From: RGIG9608 sp045602425
GTDB taxonomy: Bacteria; Bacteroidota; Bacteroidia; Bacteroidales; Paludibacteraceae
Assembly: GCA_045602425.1 (NCBI GenBank)
Contig: JAZSBO010000029.1
Span: 1-29,050 of the forward strand
DNA: 29,050 nt
Direction of reading: 5' to 3'
Both the position numbers and the translations under genes were made by a program. The notes under the pieces were generated by a model. It was not told the origin of the DNA. It made no database searches and saw only the letters and a program-made list of their open reading frames with translations. This document shows positions 1-9,100 of this stretch, one piece after another (position 1 is the stretch's first letter; every line of letters starts with the position of its first letter).

Positions 1-16
1 AAAAACTTTTTGTCAG

Positions 17-47
17 TTGTCAAGAAGCTAAAAAAAACTTATTTTTG
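17..47 (+). promoter_or_regulatory. Promoter of the tRNA-Pro gene
   Basis: TTG at 17-19 and TATTTTTG at 40-47 are separated by 20 nt and match the Bacteroidetes -33/-7 consensus (TTTG ... TAnnTTTG). Transcription would begin about ten bases before the mature tRNA at 65. Assigned by motif and spacing only. Confidence 0.55.
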
Positions 48-64
48 CATTATTAAAATGAAAG

Positions 65-139
65 CGGGATGTAGCTCAGCCCGGTTAGAGTACGCGTCTG
101 GGGGGCGTGTGGTCGCTGGTTCGAATCCAGTCATCCCGA
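65..139 (+). tRNA. tRNA-Pro (anticodon GGG)
   Basis: The segment folds as a complete cloverleaf. The acceptor stem CGGGATG pairs with CATCCCG and is followed by discriminator A139. The D arm has GCTC/GAGT, the anticodon stem CGCGT/GCGTG holds the loop CTGGGGG, and the T arm contains TTCGAAT. The loop gives anticodon GGG, which reads proline codons CCC and CCU. The 3' CCA end is not encoded: AC follows the acceptor stem. It is a single-gene unit with its own promoter and terminator. Confidence 0.93.
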
Positions 140-147
140 CTAACTAG

Positions 148-182
148 AGAACAGCTATTTTAAGTAGTTGTTCTTATTTTTT
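148..182 (+). terminator. Intrinsic terminator after tRNA-Pro
   Basis: AGAACAGCTA (148-157) pairs with TAGTTGTTCT (165-174) over ten base pairs with one G-T wobble and a 7-nt loop. A T-rich tract follows to 182. Confidence 0.75.
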
Positions 183-280
183 GAGTTTATTCCATTCTCT
201 TTTTGATTTTTTTATTTTCTTTGCATATTACAAATAAAAGATAACAACTTTATTTTTAACTACATAAACATATTAAAATT

Positions 281-3040
281 ATGAAAAAATTTACATTATT
301 ATTGTTATTGCTTATTTTTTTATGTATTGACACATTAAAAGCCGATATTACAGATGGTTATTATTACATGATCAGCAAAGCTACAGATAGAGCAGAATAT
401 ATTTACAATAACGCATTATTGAGTGGCAATACTAATAATTTTTCGTTACAGTCCGATTCAAAAGTTACTACCAACAATGGCATTTGGCACATAACCAATA
501 ATGGCAATAATACTATCGGAATCAAAAATGGTGATGGTAACAATTTAATTGCTGGAGCAAGTCAAGCAACAGGTATTGCTGGAAATTATAATCAACTTAC
601 TATTGGCGAAACTGTAGAATCTGGCGGATATGTCTATTACTTTTTTAATGAAAAAATAAATTGTTCGAATGGCGGTTGGATGTTCCAAATTGGCGACGGT
701 GTTTTTGTTACTACGTGGGCAGATGGCACTTCTTCAGCCAATGATCTTTTGTGGCGTTTTGAGTCCGTTGATGTTACGAGTAAAAATGTTTATAATGTTG
801 ATATTGAAACTTCTTACGAGGGAACTTACGTAAGTTACAACAATGGCACAACTATCGAAAATGCTTTCGATGGTGGATTTTTTATTTCTTCTACGGAAAT
901 AACAACTTCAGCATTGAGTGTAAATATACCAAATCAAACAGTATTAGGAGCCGATATTGAAATTGCAGAAGGAACAATTAGCATTTCTAATGTTCGTCTT
1001 GCAGTAGCTCCAACAAAGCAAGATTTGTTTAATACAAGTAATGGAAGTTTGAGCATTCCTCCTTATCGTATTCCGGGCATTGCAAAAACAAAAACAGGAC
1101 GTTTAATTGCAGTTGCAGGACGCTTGGTTTGTGGCACAGACCCTGGTTATGGGCGAGTAGATGTCGTTTGTCGCATTAGCGATAATGATGGTGAAAGTTG
1201 GAGTGAAATTCGAGATGTGGCTAATGGAACAGGAGAAACTTCGGCTACTGTAAATTATTTTGATACAGCATTTGGAGACCCTGCAATAGTTGCTGATCGA
1301 ACAAGCGAAGAAGTGGCAATAATTGCTGTTGCTGGTTGTACTGTTTATGGCAATGCCAATACTACACGACAAAATCCAAATTTAATCGCCCTAATTCGTA
1401 GTTATAACAACGGAGAAACTTGGGAAACTCCGATTGATATTACAGAGCGAATTTATAGCCTTTTTGATAGCGGAAATGCTATTGAGGCCGCTTTTGTTGC
1501 AGGAGGAAAAGTCTTCCAAAGCCGCATCGTGAAAAAAGGAAAATATTATCGTCTTTATGCAGCAATGTGTGCACGTCCTAATGGAAATCGTGTGATATAT
1601 TCTGACGACTTTGGTGAAACTTGGCATGCTCTTGGTGGAGCATTTGCTTTACCTGCTACTGGCGGAGATGAACCAAAGTGCGAAGAAATGCCCGATGGAC
1701 GAGTTATTCTCTCAAGCCGTGTTGCAGGAGGACGTATTTACAACATTTATACGTACGAAAACACGCTTGAAGGTACGGGCGAATGGAGCACAGATGTAAA
1801 AAGTACATTTGCAGGATCGAACTTAACCCCCGGCAACAATTCTACAAATGGTGAAATTCTGATTGTTCCTGTAAAACGTAATAGTGATCAAAAAGAGATG
1901 TATTTGGCGTTGCAATCGTTGCCTACAGGAAGTACTCGCACCAATGTGGGTATTTACTATAAGGAGTTGACCGATTTCACAGATATGAATTCTGTAGCAA
2001 ACTTTTGTGTAGATTGGAATGGCTTCTTCCAAGTTAGCAATACAGAGTCGGCATATAGCTCAATGGATTTGCAAGCCGACAACAAAATCGGATTTATCTA
2101 TGAGGAAACATTAACGAAACACGGAACTGTTCAGAATCCTATATCGACAAGTTTTCCTAACGGCGAAGGAACTCATAATTATGATGGTTTTGACAACCTT
2201 TATGTAGGATACGATTTAGAATACATTACCAATGGTGTTTATTCCATCAAAAATGATGTCGATCGTCGTGCCTTTATTCAAACATATTTTAGAACTTTGG
2301 TTGACGAGTCTTCAATTTCTACTGCTTTGGCAACGGAAGTGAATGATGCTATTAACACTTTTAGCGAAGAACCTACAACTGCCGAAGTTGATTATATTTA
2401 TGAATTGCTCAGAAGTGAATTGCCTTCCGACCCTTGGGATGGAAAAACCGTAACATTGACAAATGTTCAACAAAGTGGAACGGAATACGCACTTTACATC
2501 AACGGAAGCACATTGTCAACAAGCTCTTCAACTGCCGAAACACTTGGCGAGTCTGCCGAATTTCTTTGCACGAAACAAGCCAATGGCAAATACACTTTTT
2601 TTAATGAAGCGTCAAATTTGTTCTTAATTTGGCGCGCTGGAAATAATTATGGTTATAACAACAATAGCGGAACTTTATCGTCATACAACGGAACTTATTG
2701 TGATTGGAGCATAAATGATGCGAGTTCAACAAAATCGGGTTCTTATTATTTAGTAAGCAAACGAAGTGATGGTTCTACAGATGGTTCTTTTGTTATTATG
2801 TCAGCAACGGGAAATTTTGATTCGTGGGGAAATTCTGTTGCTTGGGCATCGAACTATAGTAATCTTTTTCGCATCGATGTTGTAGAAGATGAGACCACAA
2901 ACCTCGAAAGTGTTATTAATACAGAGAAAAAATTTTTTGACGGTGGAAAAATCTACGATCTTTATGGTCGTGAAATCAAAAATCCAACTAAAGGAATTTA
3001 TATTATAAATGGAGAAAAAGTGTTTGTAAATCAGCATTAG
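281..3040 (+). CDS. Secreted exo-alpha-sialidase with flanking domains
   Basis: Predicted exo-alpha-sialidase (neuraminidase, BNR/GH33 type) of 919 aa that would release terminal sialic acid from glycoproteins or glycolipids outside the cell. Residues 1-21 form a signal peptide. The catalytic propeller spans roughly 250-640. It has YRIP at 262-265 (first arginine of the Arg triad is R263) and three Asp-boxes: SDNDGESW 300-307, SYNNGETW 374-381 and SDDFGETW 441-448. ESAYSS (Y592) and GFIYEE (607-609) fall where the family has its late catalytic-region motifs. About 230 residues before and 180 after the propeller are beta-rich and look like binding modules; the pieces DGYYYMIS and SGSYYLVS suggest they are related to each other. 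The C-terminus (YDLYGREI ... KGIYIINGEKV) resembles the final part of a T9SS sorting domain, but no YPNP motif is seen. The enzyme class is firm; linkage specificity cannot be told. Confidence 0.9.
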   Translation: MKKFTLLLLLLIFLCIDTLKADITDGYYYMISKATDRAEYIYNNALLSGNTNNFSLQSDSKVTTNNGIWHITNNGNNTIGIKNGDGNNLIAGASQATGIAGNYNQLTIGETVESGGYVYYFFNEKINCSNGGWMFQIGDGVFVTTWADGTSSANDLLWRFESVDVTSKNVYNVDIETSYEGTYVSYNNGTTIENAFDGGFFISSTEITTSALSVNIPNQTVLGADIEIAEGTISISNVRLAVAPTKQDLFNTSNGSLSIPPYRIPGIAKTKTGRLIAVAGRLVCGTDPGYGRVDVVCRISDNDGESWSEIRDVANGTGETSATVNYFDTAFGDPAIVADRTSEEVAIIAVAGCTVYGNANTTRQNPNLIALIRSYNNGETWETPIDITERIYSLFDSGNAIEAAFVAGGKVFQSRIVKKGKYYRLYAAMCARPNGNRVIYSDDFGETWHALGGAFALPATGGDEPKCEEMPDGRVILSSRVAGGRIYNIYTYENTLEGTGEWSTDVKSTFAGSNLTPGNNSTNGEILIVPVKRNSDQKEMYLALQSLPTGSTRTNVGIYYKELTDFTDMNSVANFCVDWNGFFQVSNTESAYSSMDLQADNKIGFIYEETLTKHGTVQNPISTSFPNGEGTHNYDGFDNLYVGYDLEYITNGVYSIKNDVDRRAFIQTYFRTLVDESSISTALATEVNDAINTFSEEPTTAEVDYIYELLRSELPSDPWDGKTVTLTNVQQSGTEYALYINGSTLSTSSSTAETLGESAEFLCTKQANGKYTFFNEASNLFLIWRAGNNYGYNNNSGTLSSYNGTYCDWSINDASSTKSGSYYLVSKRSDGSTDGSFVIMSATGNFDSWGNSVAWASNYSNLFRIDVVEDETTNLESVINTEKKFFDGGKIYDLYGREIKNPTKGIYIINGEKVFVNQH

Positions 3041-3084
3041 TTAGATGTTTACGCAAAATAAAAAAACTGTTTTTTCATAGAATG

Positions 3085-3110
3085 AGATTGCTTTTAGGCA
3101 ATCTTTTTTT
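3085..3110 (+). terminator. Intrinsic terminator after the sialidase gene
   Basis: AGATTGC (3085-3091) pairs perfectly with GCAATCT (3098-3104) across a 6-nt loop, followed by seven T residues. It ends the sialidase transcript before rdgB. Confidence 0.85.
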
Positions 3111-3122
3111 GTGAATAATTAT

Positions 3123-3130
3123 TACATTTG
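3123..3130 (+). promoter_or_regulatory. Possible -7 element for rdgB-porZ
   Basis: TACATTTG fits TAnnTTTG and lies 21 nt before the rdgB ATG. No -33 box at normal spacing is visible; the nearest TTTG is only 11 nt upstream and belongs to the terminator tract. Tentative. Confidence 0.35.
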
Positions 3131-3151
3131 TCGTATCGAAAAATCTTTGTA

Positions 3152-3733
3152 ATGAGAGAGTTAATTTTTGCAACAAACAACACTCATAAACTGCAAGAAA
3201 TACGGGCAATATTAAGTGTAAATTTTATTGTTCGATCGTTAGCAGAAATAGGTTGTTTTGCCGATATTTCAGAAACGGGTAACACGCTTCAGGCAAATGC
3301 CGAAATCAAAGCACGTTATGTAGCAGAACGTTACCAACGTGATTGTTTTGCTGACGATACAGGCTTGGAAGTAGATTGTTTACATGGAGCTCCCGGTGTC
3401 TTTTCGGCTCGTTATGCTGGCGAAGATTGTGATTCGGAGAAGAATATTGATAAGTTGCTTTTAGCTTTGAAAGAGCAAAACAGTCGTGTGGCACAATTCC
3501 GTACAGTAATTGCTTTGATAGAAAATGATGAGTTGCACTTATTTGAAGGAATAATAAAAGGGCGAATTGCTTACGAACGCTTTGGTACAGGAGGTTTTGG
3601 TTACGACTCTGTTTTTATTCCTGATGGTTATGACAAAACCTTTGCTGAACTCCCTGCCGAAGTAAAAAATAGCATAAGTCATCGTGCTATTGCAACGCAA
3701 AAGTTGGTAGCATATTTAACGACTAAAAAATGA
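3152..3733 (+). CDS. rdgB: Non-canonical purine NTP pyrophosphatase (RdgB/HAM1)
   Basis: This house-cleaning enzyme hydrolyses dITP, ITP and XTP to monophosphates plus pyrophosphate, keeping deaminated purines out of nucleic acids. The 193-aa length is normal for the Ham1/RdgB family. It has the N-terminal substrate motif FATNNTHK, the metal-site acidic stretch FADDTGLEVD, FGYDSVF in the nucleotide pocket, and the C-terminal SHR motif (KNSISHRAIA). I chose the ATG at 3152 because MRELIFATNN is the family start; an upstream TTG at 3128 would add eight unconserved residues. The stop overlaps the porZ start by 4 nt (ATGA), so the two genes are probably translationally coupled although their functions look unrelated. 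Confidence 0.93.
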   Translation: MRELIFATNNTHKLQEIRAILSVNFIVRSLAEIGCFADISETGNTLQANAEIKARYVAERYQRDCFADDTGLEVDCLHGAPGVFSARYAGEDCDSEKNIDKLLLALKEQNSRVAQFRTVIALIENDELHLFEGIIKGRIAYERFGTGGFGYDSVFIPDGYDKTFAELPAEVKNSISHRAIATQKLVAYLTTKK

Positions 3734-6072
3734 AAAAAGAACGGATAATTGCTTTTTTAGTTTTGTTTTTTGCTTTTTCGGGTCTTTTTGCTCAATTAGC
3801 AATGGAGCATTGGAAAACACACTTCTCGTATGGAAAAGTGGATTGCATAGTTTCTGCGACAGAAAATGTTTATGCGTTGAGCAAAGGAGTGCTTTTTTCG
3901 GTTAACAAAGAATATCAGAGTTTAGATTTTTACAGCAAAATTTCGGGTTTGAGCGATGTGAGGATCTCTTATATAGCTTATTCTGAAAAAATAAAAGCAT
4001 TGGTTATTTTGTACGAAAATGCCAATATTGATTTGCTTTATGATAATGGTGAGGTAGAAAATATTCCAGATATTAGCCGTAAGAATTTAGCATATAGCAA
4101 AAACGTAAATTACATCTATTTTAAAGACAACGATGCTTTTCTTTGTACAGATTTTGGTATTGTGGTGTTGGACTTAAAGCGAAAAGAGATTTCAGAAACC
4201 TATTTTCTTGGAGCAGGAGGAAGTGCTGTTACTGTTAATTCGTTTTGTTATTGGAATGGATACTATTTTGCTACTACAAAAGACAAATTGTACAAAGCAG
4301 ATAGCCAATCGTTGTTGGTTAATTTTGAAAATTGGAAAGAAGATACTTCGGCAAGTATTGGCGATAAGCAATCGGTGTTTGTGTTTGCCGATTCGCTTTG
4401 GCTACTCAAAAATGATAGTACGCTGTATTGTTATTCTTCCGATGCTTGGCACGCTCGCAATTCGTTGGGGCGTGTTGGGAAAGTGAAAGTTGAGGATGAC
4501 TTTTTGTTGGTTTTCTCAAGTGCAAACTCATTGAAAAAAGTTGATAAAACCTTTGCTGTCGAAGAGATTGGAAAATTTGGGGTTAATGATGCTATTTTTG
4601 ATAAAGCAAACAATACTTATTGGTTGGCAACATCGGCAGATGTACGAGCGTATGATTTTTCTACTAAACGAATAGCTGTTTATAAACCTAACGGACCTTT
4701 TACAAATTATAATTATGAAATGCAGTTTGTAGATGAAGGTTTGTATGTGTTGTCGGGTTGTCGATGGCAAAATTATGGACGTGCTGGTTATATTGATATA
4801 TATGAAAATGGAGAGTGGACGTATCTTGCTCCGAAAGATATGAAAGCTATTCCAGCAAATACAACAGTCGTAGCAGAACTATTGCCAAACGGTTTGGTTG
4901 ATATTGCTATTGATCCGCAAGATGCTACGCACTTTTTTATTGCAGCTTGGGCACAAGGGCTTTATGAGTTTCGCAATAAAACGTTTTATAAACTCTACAA
5001 TGCCGACAATCCTATTATCGAATCGGCTTTACCTGAAAAATATCCAGAAAGAGGTTTTTATAATTATACTCGTGTTGGAGCTGTTGCTTTCGATGCAAAT
5101 GGTATTGTGTGGTTTGCCAATGATTATGCCACAAATGTGATGAAATATATAACGCCACAAGGTGTTGTTGGAAACTACGATGTAGGATTTGGAACGCTTT
5201 CTACTCAAAAAATATTGGTGTCGAATCAAAATACAAATCAGAAATGGGTATTAGTGTCGCGTGACGATCAAGGTTCGAGTTGTTTGTTTGTGTTTGACGA
5301 TGGCGGTACGTTAACGACAACTGCCGACGACAAAAAACGTATGTTTTCTTCTTTTGTCGATCAAGATGGGAAAGTGCTTACACCGACTTTTACTTGGACT
5401 ATGACGCAAGACCACGACGGTGTGGTTTGGATAGGTACTTCGTCGGGGTTGATAATTGCCAACAATCTTGAAAACATTTTTGCATCGAATTATCACTTCG
5501 AACAAATAAAAATACCACGAAACGATGGTACCGACGAAGCTGATTATTTGCTTGCCAATGAAGGAATTAACGTGATAAAAGTTGATGCCATCAATCGTAA
5601 GTGGATAGGAACGAATTCATCGGGTGTGTTTTTGGTGTCGGCCGATGGCACCGAAACTATTGAGCATTTCACTACCGAAAATAGTCCTTTGCCGTCGAAT
5701 ACTATTTTGAGTATAGCTATCAATCCGCAGTCGGGTGAAGTGTTTTTTGGTACCGACAATGGCATTATTTCGTATCAAAGCGATACTGCAGAGGGTCGTG
5801 AAGATTTTTCTGAAATACGTGCTTATCCTAATCCTGTGCGTGAAAACTTTACGGGACTTATTACTATAGCTGGTTTGCTGGATAATACAAATGTGAAAAT
5901 TGTTGATATGGCAGGCAATTTGATTTACACTACAACATCGAATGGAAGTCTTGCTACGTGGGACGGGTTGCGAAGCGATGGTAAACTTGTAAGCACAGGT
6001 GTCTATTTTGCTATTTGTACTACCGACAACAAAAAAGTTTATGCTCGTACGAAAATTCTTATAGCGAGATAA
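3730..6072 (+). CDS. porZ: Type IX secretion system attachment-complex protein PorZ
   Basis: Protein of 780 aa with signal peptide 1-21 (ends LFAQ). Two beta-propeller-like regions follow, with repeating short segments such as GIVWFAND, DGVVWIGTSSGL and RKWIGTNSSGVF, typical of two-component-regulator propellers. A T9SS sorting domain starts around 690, with AYPNP at 698-702 and a long C-terminal stretch ending ARTKILIAR. Length, two propellers and terminal sorting domain match PorZ of Porphyromonas gingivalis. That protein works with PorU, PorV and PorQ on the outer membrane and supplies anionic LPS to the sortase step attaching T9SS cargo. The start overlaps the rdgB stop by 4 nt. Family membership is inferred from architecture, so a different propeller-type T9SS cargo protein remains possible. 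Confidence 0.82.
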   Translation: MKKERIIAFLVLFFAFSGLFAQLAMEHWKTHFSYGKVDCIVSATENVYALSKGVLFSVNKEYQSLDFYSKISGLSDVRISYIAYSEKIKALVILYENANIDLLYDNGEVENIPDISRKNLAYSKNVNYIYFKDNDAFLCTDFGIVVLDLKRKEISETYFLGAGGSAVTVNSFCYWNGYYFATTKDKLYKADSQSLLVNFENWKEDTSASIGDKQSVFVFADSLWLLKNDSTLYCYSSDAWHARNSLGRVGKVKVEDDFLLVFSSANSLKKVDKTFAVEEIGKFGVNDAIFDKANNTYWLATSADVRAYDFSTKRIAVYKPNGPFTNYNYEMQFVDEGLYVLSGCRWQNYGRAGYIDIYENGEWTYLAPKDMKAIPANTTVVAELLPNGLVDIAIDPQDATHFFIAAWAQGLYEFRNKTFYKLYNADNPIIESALPEKYPERGFYNYTRVGAVAFDANGIVWFANDYATNVMKYITPQGVVGNYDVGFGTLSTQKILVSNQNTNQKWVLVSRDDQGSSCLFVFDDGGTLTTTADDKKRMFSSFVDQDGKVLTPTFTWTMTQDHDGVVWIGTSSGLIIANNLENIFASNYHFEQIKIPRNDGTDEADYLLANEGINVIKVDAINRKWIGTNSSGVFLVSADGTETIEHFTTENSPLPSNTILSIAINPQSGEVFFGTDNGIISYQSDTAEGREDFSEIRAYPNPVRENFTGLITIAGLLDNTNVKIVDMAGNLIYTTTSNGSLATWDGLRSDGKLVSTGVYFAICTTDNKKVYARTKILIAR

Positions 6073-6109
6073 GAAATGTTAAAAAATCTTAAAAGTTAAT
6101 AAGGTTGTA

Positions 6110-6139
6110 TTTTTTTTTTCTTTTTCTTTTCTTTTCTTT
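6110..6139 (+). repeat. T10 run plus CTTTT simple repeats upstream of the GH85 gene
   Basis: Ten T residues (6110-6119) are followed by CTTTTT, CTTTT, CTTTT and CTTT, ending in TTTGG at 6137-6141. The tract lies 43 nt before the ATG of the secreted glycosidase. The final TTTG could act as a -33 box, but no matching TAnnTTTG follows at normal spacing. Such tracts are prone to slippage. Confidence 0.7.
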
Positions 6140-6182
6140 GGAAGATATTATAATATTTCGTTTAATTAAAAATTATTTTAAC

Positions 6183-9100
6183 ATGAGAAAAACAAAACTT
6201 TTGTTGATTTTAGCATGTTTTGTGGCAATTCCTACTTTCGCTGCAAAGCATGAAAACTACATCAAAAAAGCTGATGGCTGGATGTATGAAGTTTATAGCA
6301 ATTGGGAGCCAGGGGAAGCTCTTCCGAATGCCGAAGAAGATGAAAATTTTTTCATTGGTCGTCAACGTCCTTTGAAACGTTTCATCAATACGGCTACAGA
6401 CCCGATTGCAAGTGAAACAAAACGTAATAATCGTAAAGTGCATTGGTGGGTGCCTATCAATGAAGCGGCAGATAGTTGGACTTCGTTGCCACGTTATGAT
6501 GCAAACTCAGAAGCTTTTAGTAGCTGGAGTTACATTGACATTTATGGTAACTGGACAGAAGGCTTTTTGCGTCAACCGGGAGCGTTTGCTGATGCTTGCC
6601 ATAAAAATGGTGTGGCTACAGAGGTTGTTTCGTCAGCTGAGTGGGGTGCTGGTCTTAGTGCTAACGATGGTGGTCATGGACAAAACTACAATGCCTTGGC
6701 TAATGGTGGTGCAGAAAAGTTGATGAAAATGTTCCGCTATTATGGTATCGACGGCTTAGGTTTTAATTCAGAACAAGAATGGAACAATGTTCGTGATCCG
6801 ATGAAAAGTTTAATTAAGGCATGTCATAATTATCGTACAAGTTGTGGTGTTCCTTTCCTTCATTTCTCTTTCTATAACCTATCAAGCCAATTGCTTACCT
6901 ATGGTAATAGTACAGAGTTCTCTGATTTTTTCCCTTGGGCAAATGCATTTTTCTTGAATTACAATTGGACTAATGGCTCGTTGCAAACTGCTGCAAACAA
7001 TGCAAATTCTATGGCTACTAATGCAGGTATGAGTTCTTATGTTAGCAGTTATGATGTATATGCTGGTATGGATATGCAGGGTGGTACTGCAGGTTTCCAT
7101 TGGGATTATATAAATAATAATGCAGTTTCGGTAGGTCTTTGGGGTGCTCACGATGTAAACCAAATTTGGGGTCGTGCAGGTGAAGAAGGTAATGACCCAA
7201 AAGTGAAACAAGCATGTTATTTGAAAAAATGTGAACAATTCTTTACCGGTGGTACACAAAATCCTGTAAACGACATAAGTGTAGCTGCTGGTTTGTGTGC
7301 TCCATCGCCTAAATTCCATGGTGTAAACAAGTTGGTGATGGCCAAGAGTGCTTTGTCGTGGCAAGTGAACGACTATTTCCCATTCATATCGTATATGAAC
7401 TTGGGTGTAGGTACTTTCTTCAACAACGAAGGTGTAACAACCTACAATGACGAATGGTACAATATCGGTATGCAAGACCACTTACCAACATGGCGTTGGT
7501 GGATTACTACTTCGTACATGAGTCGTTCAACATCGGCTGTTCCAAGCGATACACATGCTACATTTACATTCGACGATGCATGGTTTGGCGGTTCGTGTAT
7601 GAAAGTGACTTTCGACAATGCGCTAGGAGCTCGTGCTTATCGTTTTATTCAAATGTATAAAACGCAATTCCCTATAGCTGCAGGCGATACGTATAAACTT
7701 CGTGTACGCTACAAAGCATTGAAAGGAAAAGCAGATATGTCGTTTGCTATGAGTGCAGAGGGAGCAGAGGGTACTGCTATCTACCAAGATATGGGAACTA
7801 TGTCGGCAACTGAATGGACAGTACTTGAACAAGATTTGACATCAGATTTTAACAACAAAGTTATTGCTCAATTGGGTATGCGTTTCAATAATGCAGATGC
7901 AGGCACCGAAATTTTGATTGGTGAGGTTGCTTTGGTGAAACAAGGTGTTACTTATACTCCTGTGAAACCTGATTTAGCAATGGCTAAAATACTTAAAACC
8001 ACTTATAAAGGTGTAGATTTTAAACTTTCTTGGAATTCTGAAAAATTGGCTGGTGGTAACCAACCTATACCAGATCCTGAAGAACCTGAAGAAGAGGGAG
8101 AAGAAGAAGCTATAGCTCCTTTACTCACAACTTATTGTTCAACAATGGGAAAACCAAGTGATCCAAATAGTGGTACTGACAGAAATATTTCGAATATTGA
8201 ATTGAATGGAAGTACAGTAGCTATTAATGAATATTCTTCTAATTCTAAAGATGCTTATCGTGGTACGAAAAACAATGAATCTTCTGCTATAGCTGTCACA
8301 AAAGGTTCTTCTTATACTTTGACTGTAAATGGTGTTTTCAATTGGACTTATATCACATGTTTTGCTGATTGGAATGCAGATGGAGACTTCTCTGATGCAA
8401 ATGAAAGAATCGGCACAAATCCAACTGCAACACATGCTCCTTTCCAGAATGGAAGTGCAAGTTCATCTTCTCGTACATTTACAATCAATGTTCCTTCTAC
8501 TGCTGCTTCAGCTTATATACCTTTGCGTATAAAAATGAGTTATTGTACTAATGATGGTGAAACAGCAATGGGAACTCCGGATCCTTGTACTTTAGGTTTA
8601 TATAAAGAGCAAGTAAATCAAGCAGTTGCAGCAGATGTTGTATTAAAAGTATCAACAACTGATTCTGGTTCTGGTAGCAGTGGTGGAACAACTGTAGAAA
8701 CAGGCGATTGGCAATCTACTTACAATGATGAAGTTCACACTTGGTATTTCGAAATTTGGGCTCAACAAGATGGTGGCGAACCTCAATTAGTAACTACTAC
8801 TACATCGTGGGCTGCTTATGCTATAAATGCTTCTTTGGATTTAACAAAAACTCAATCGATGCGTGTAGGTGTATGTGCAGTAGCTCCTGATGGTGTAACA
8901 AAGAGCGAAATCGAATGGTCTAATTATTTAGATGTATCAAATGTTACTATTGTAGAAGGTATCGAAGTAGATAAACCTGTGATTAAAGCAAACGAAGAGT
9001 TTACTGTATCGTTTACTGATCCTAATCATGGTGTTGCAACTAGATGGAGATTGACCGATGCTTCAGGCTCTTATGTTTCTGGTGGAACATTTACAGGTGG

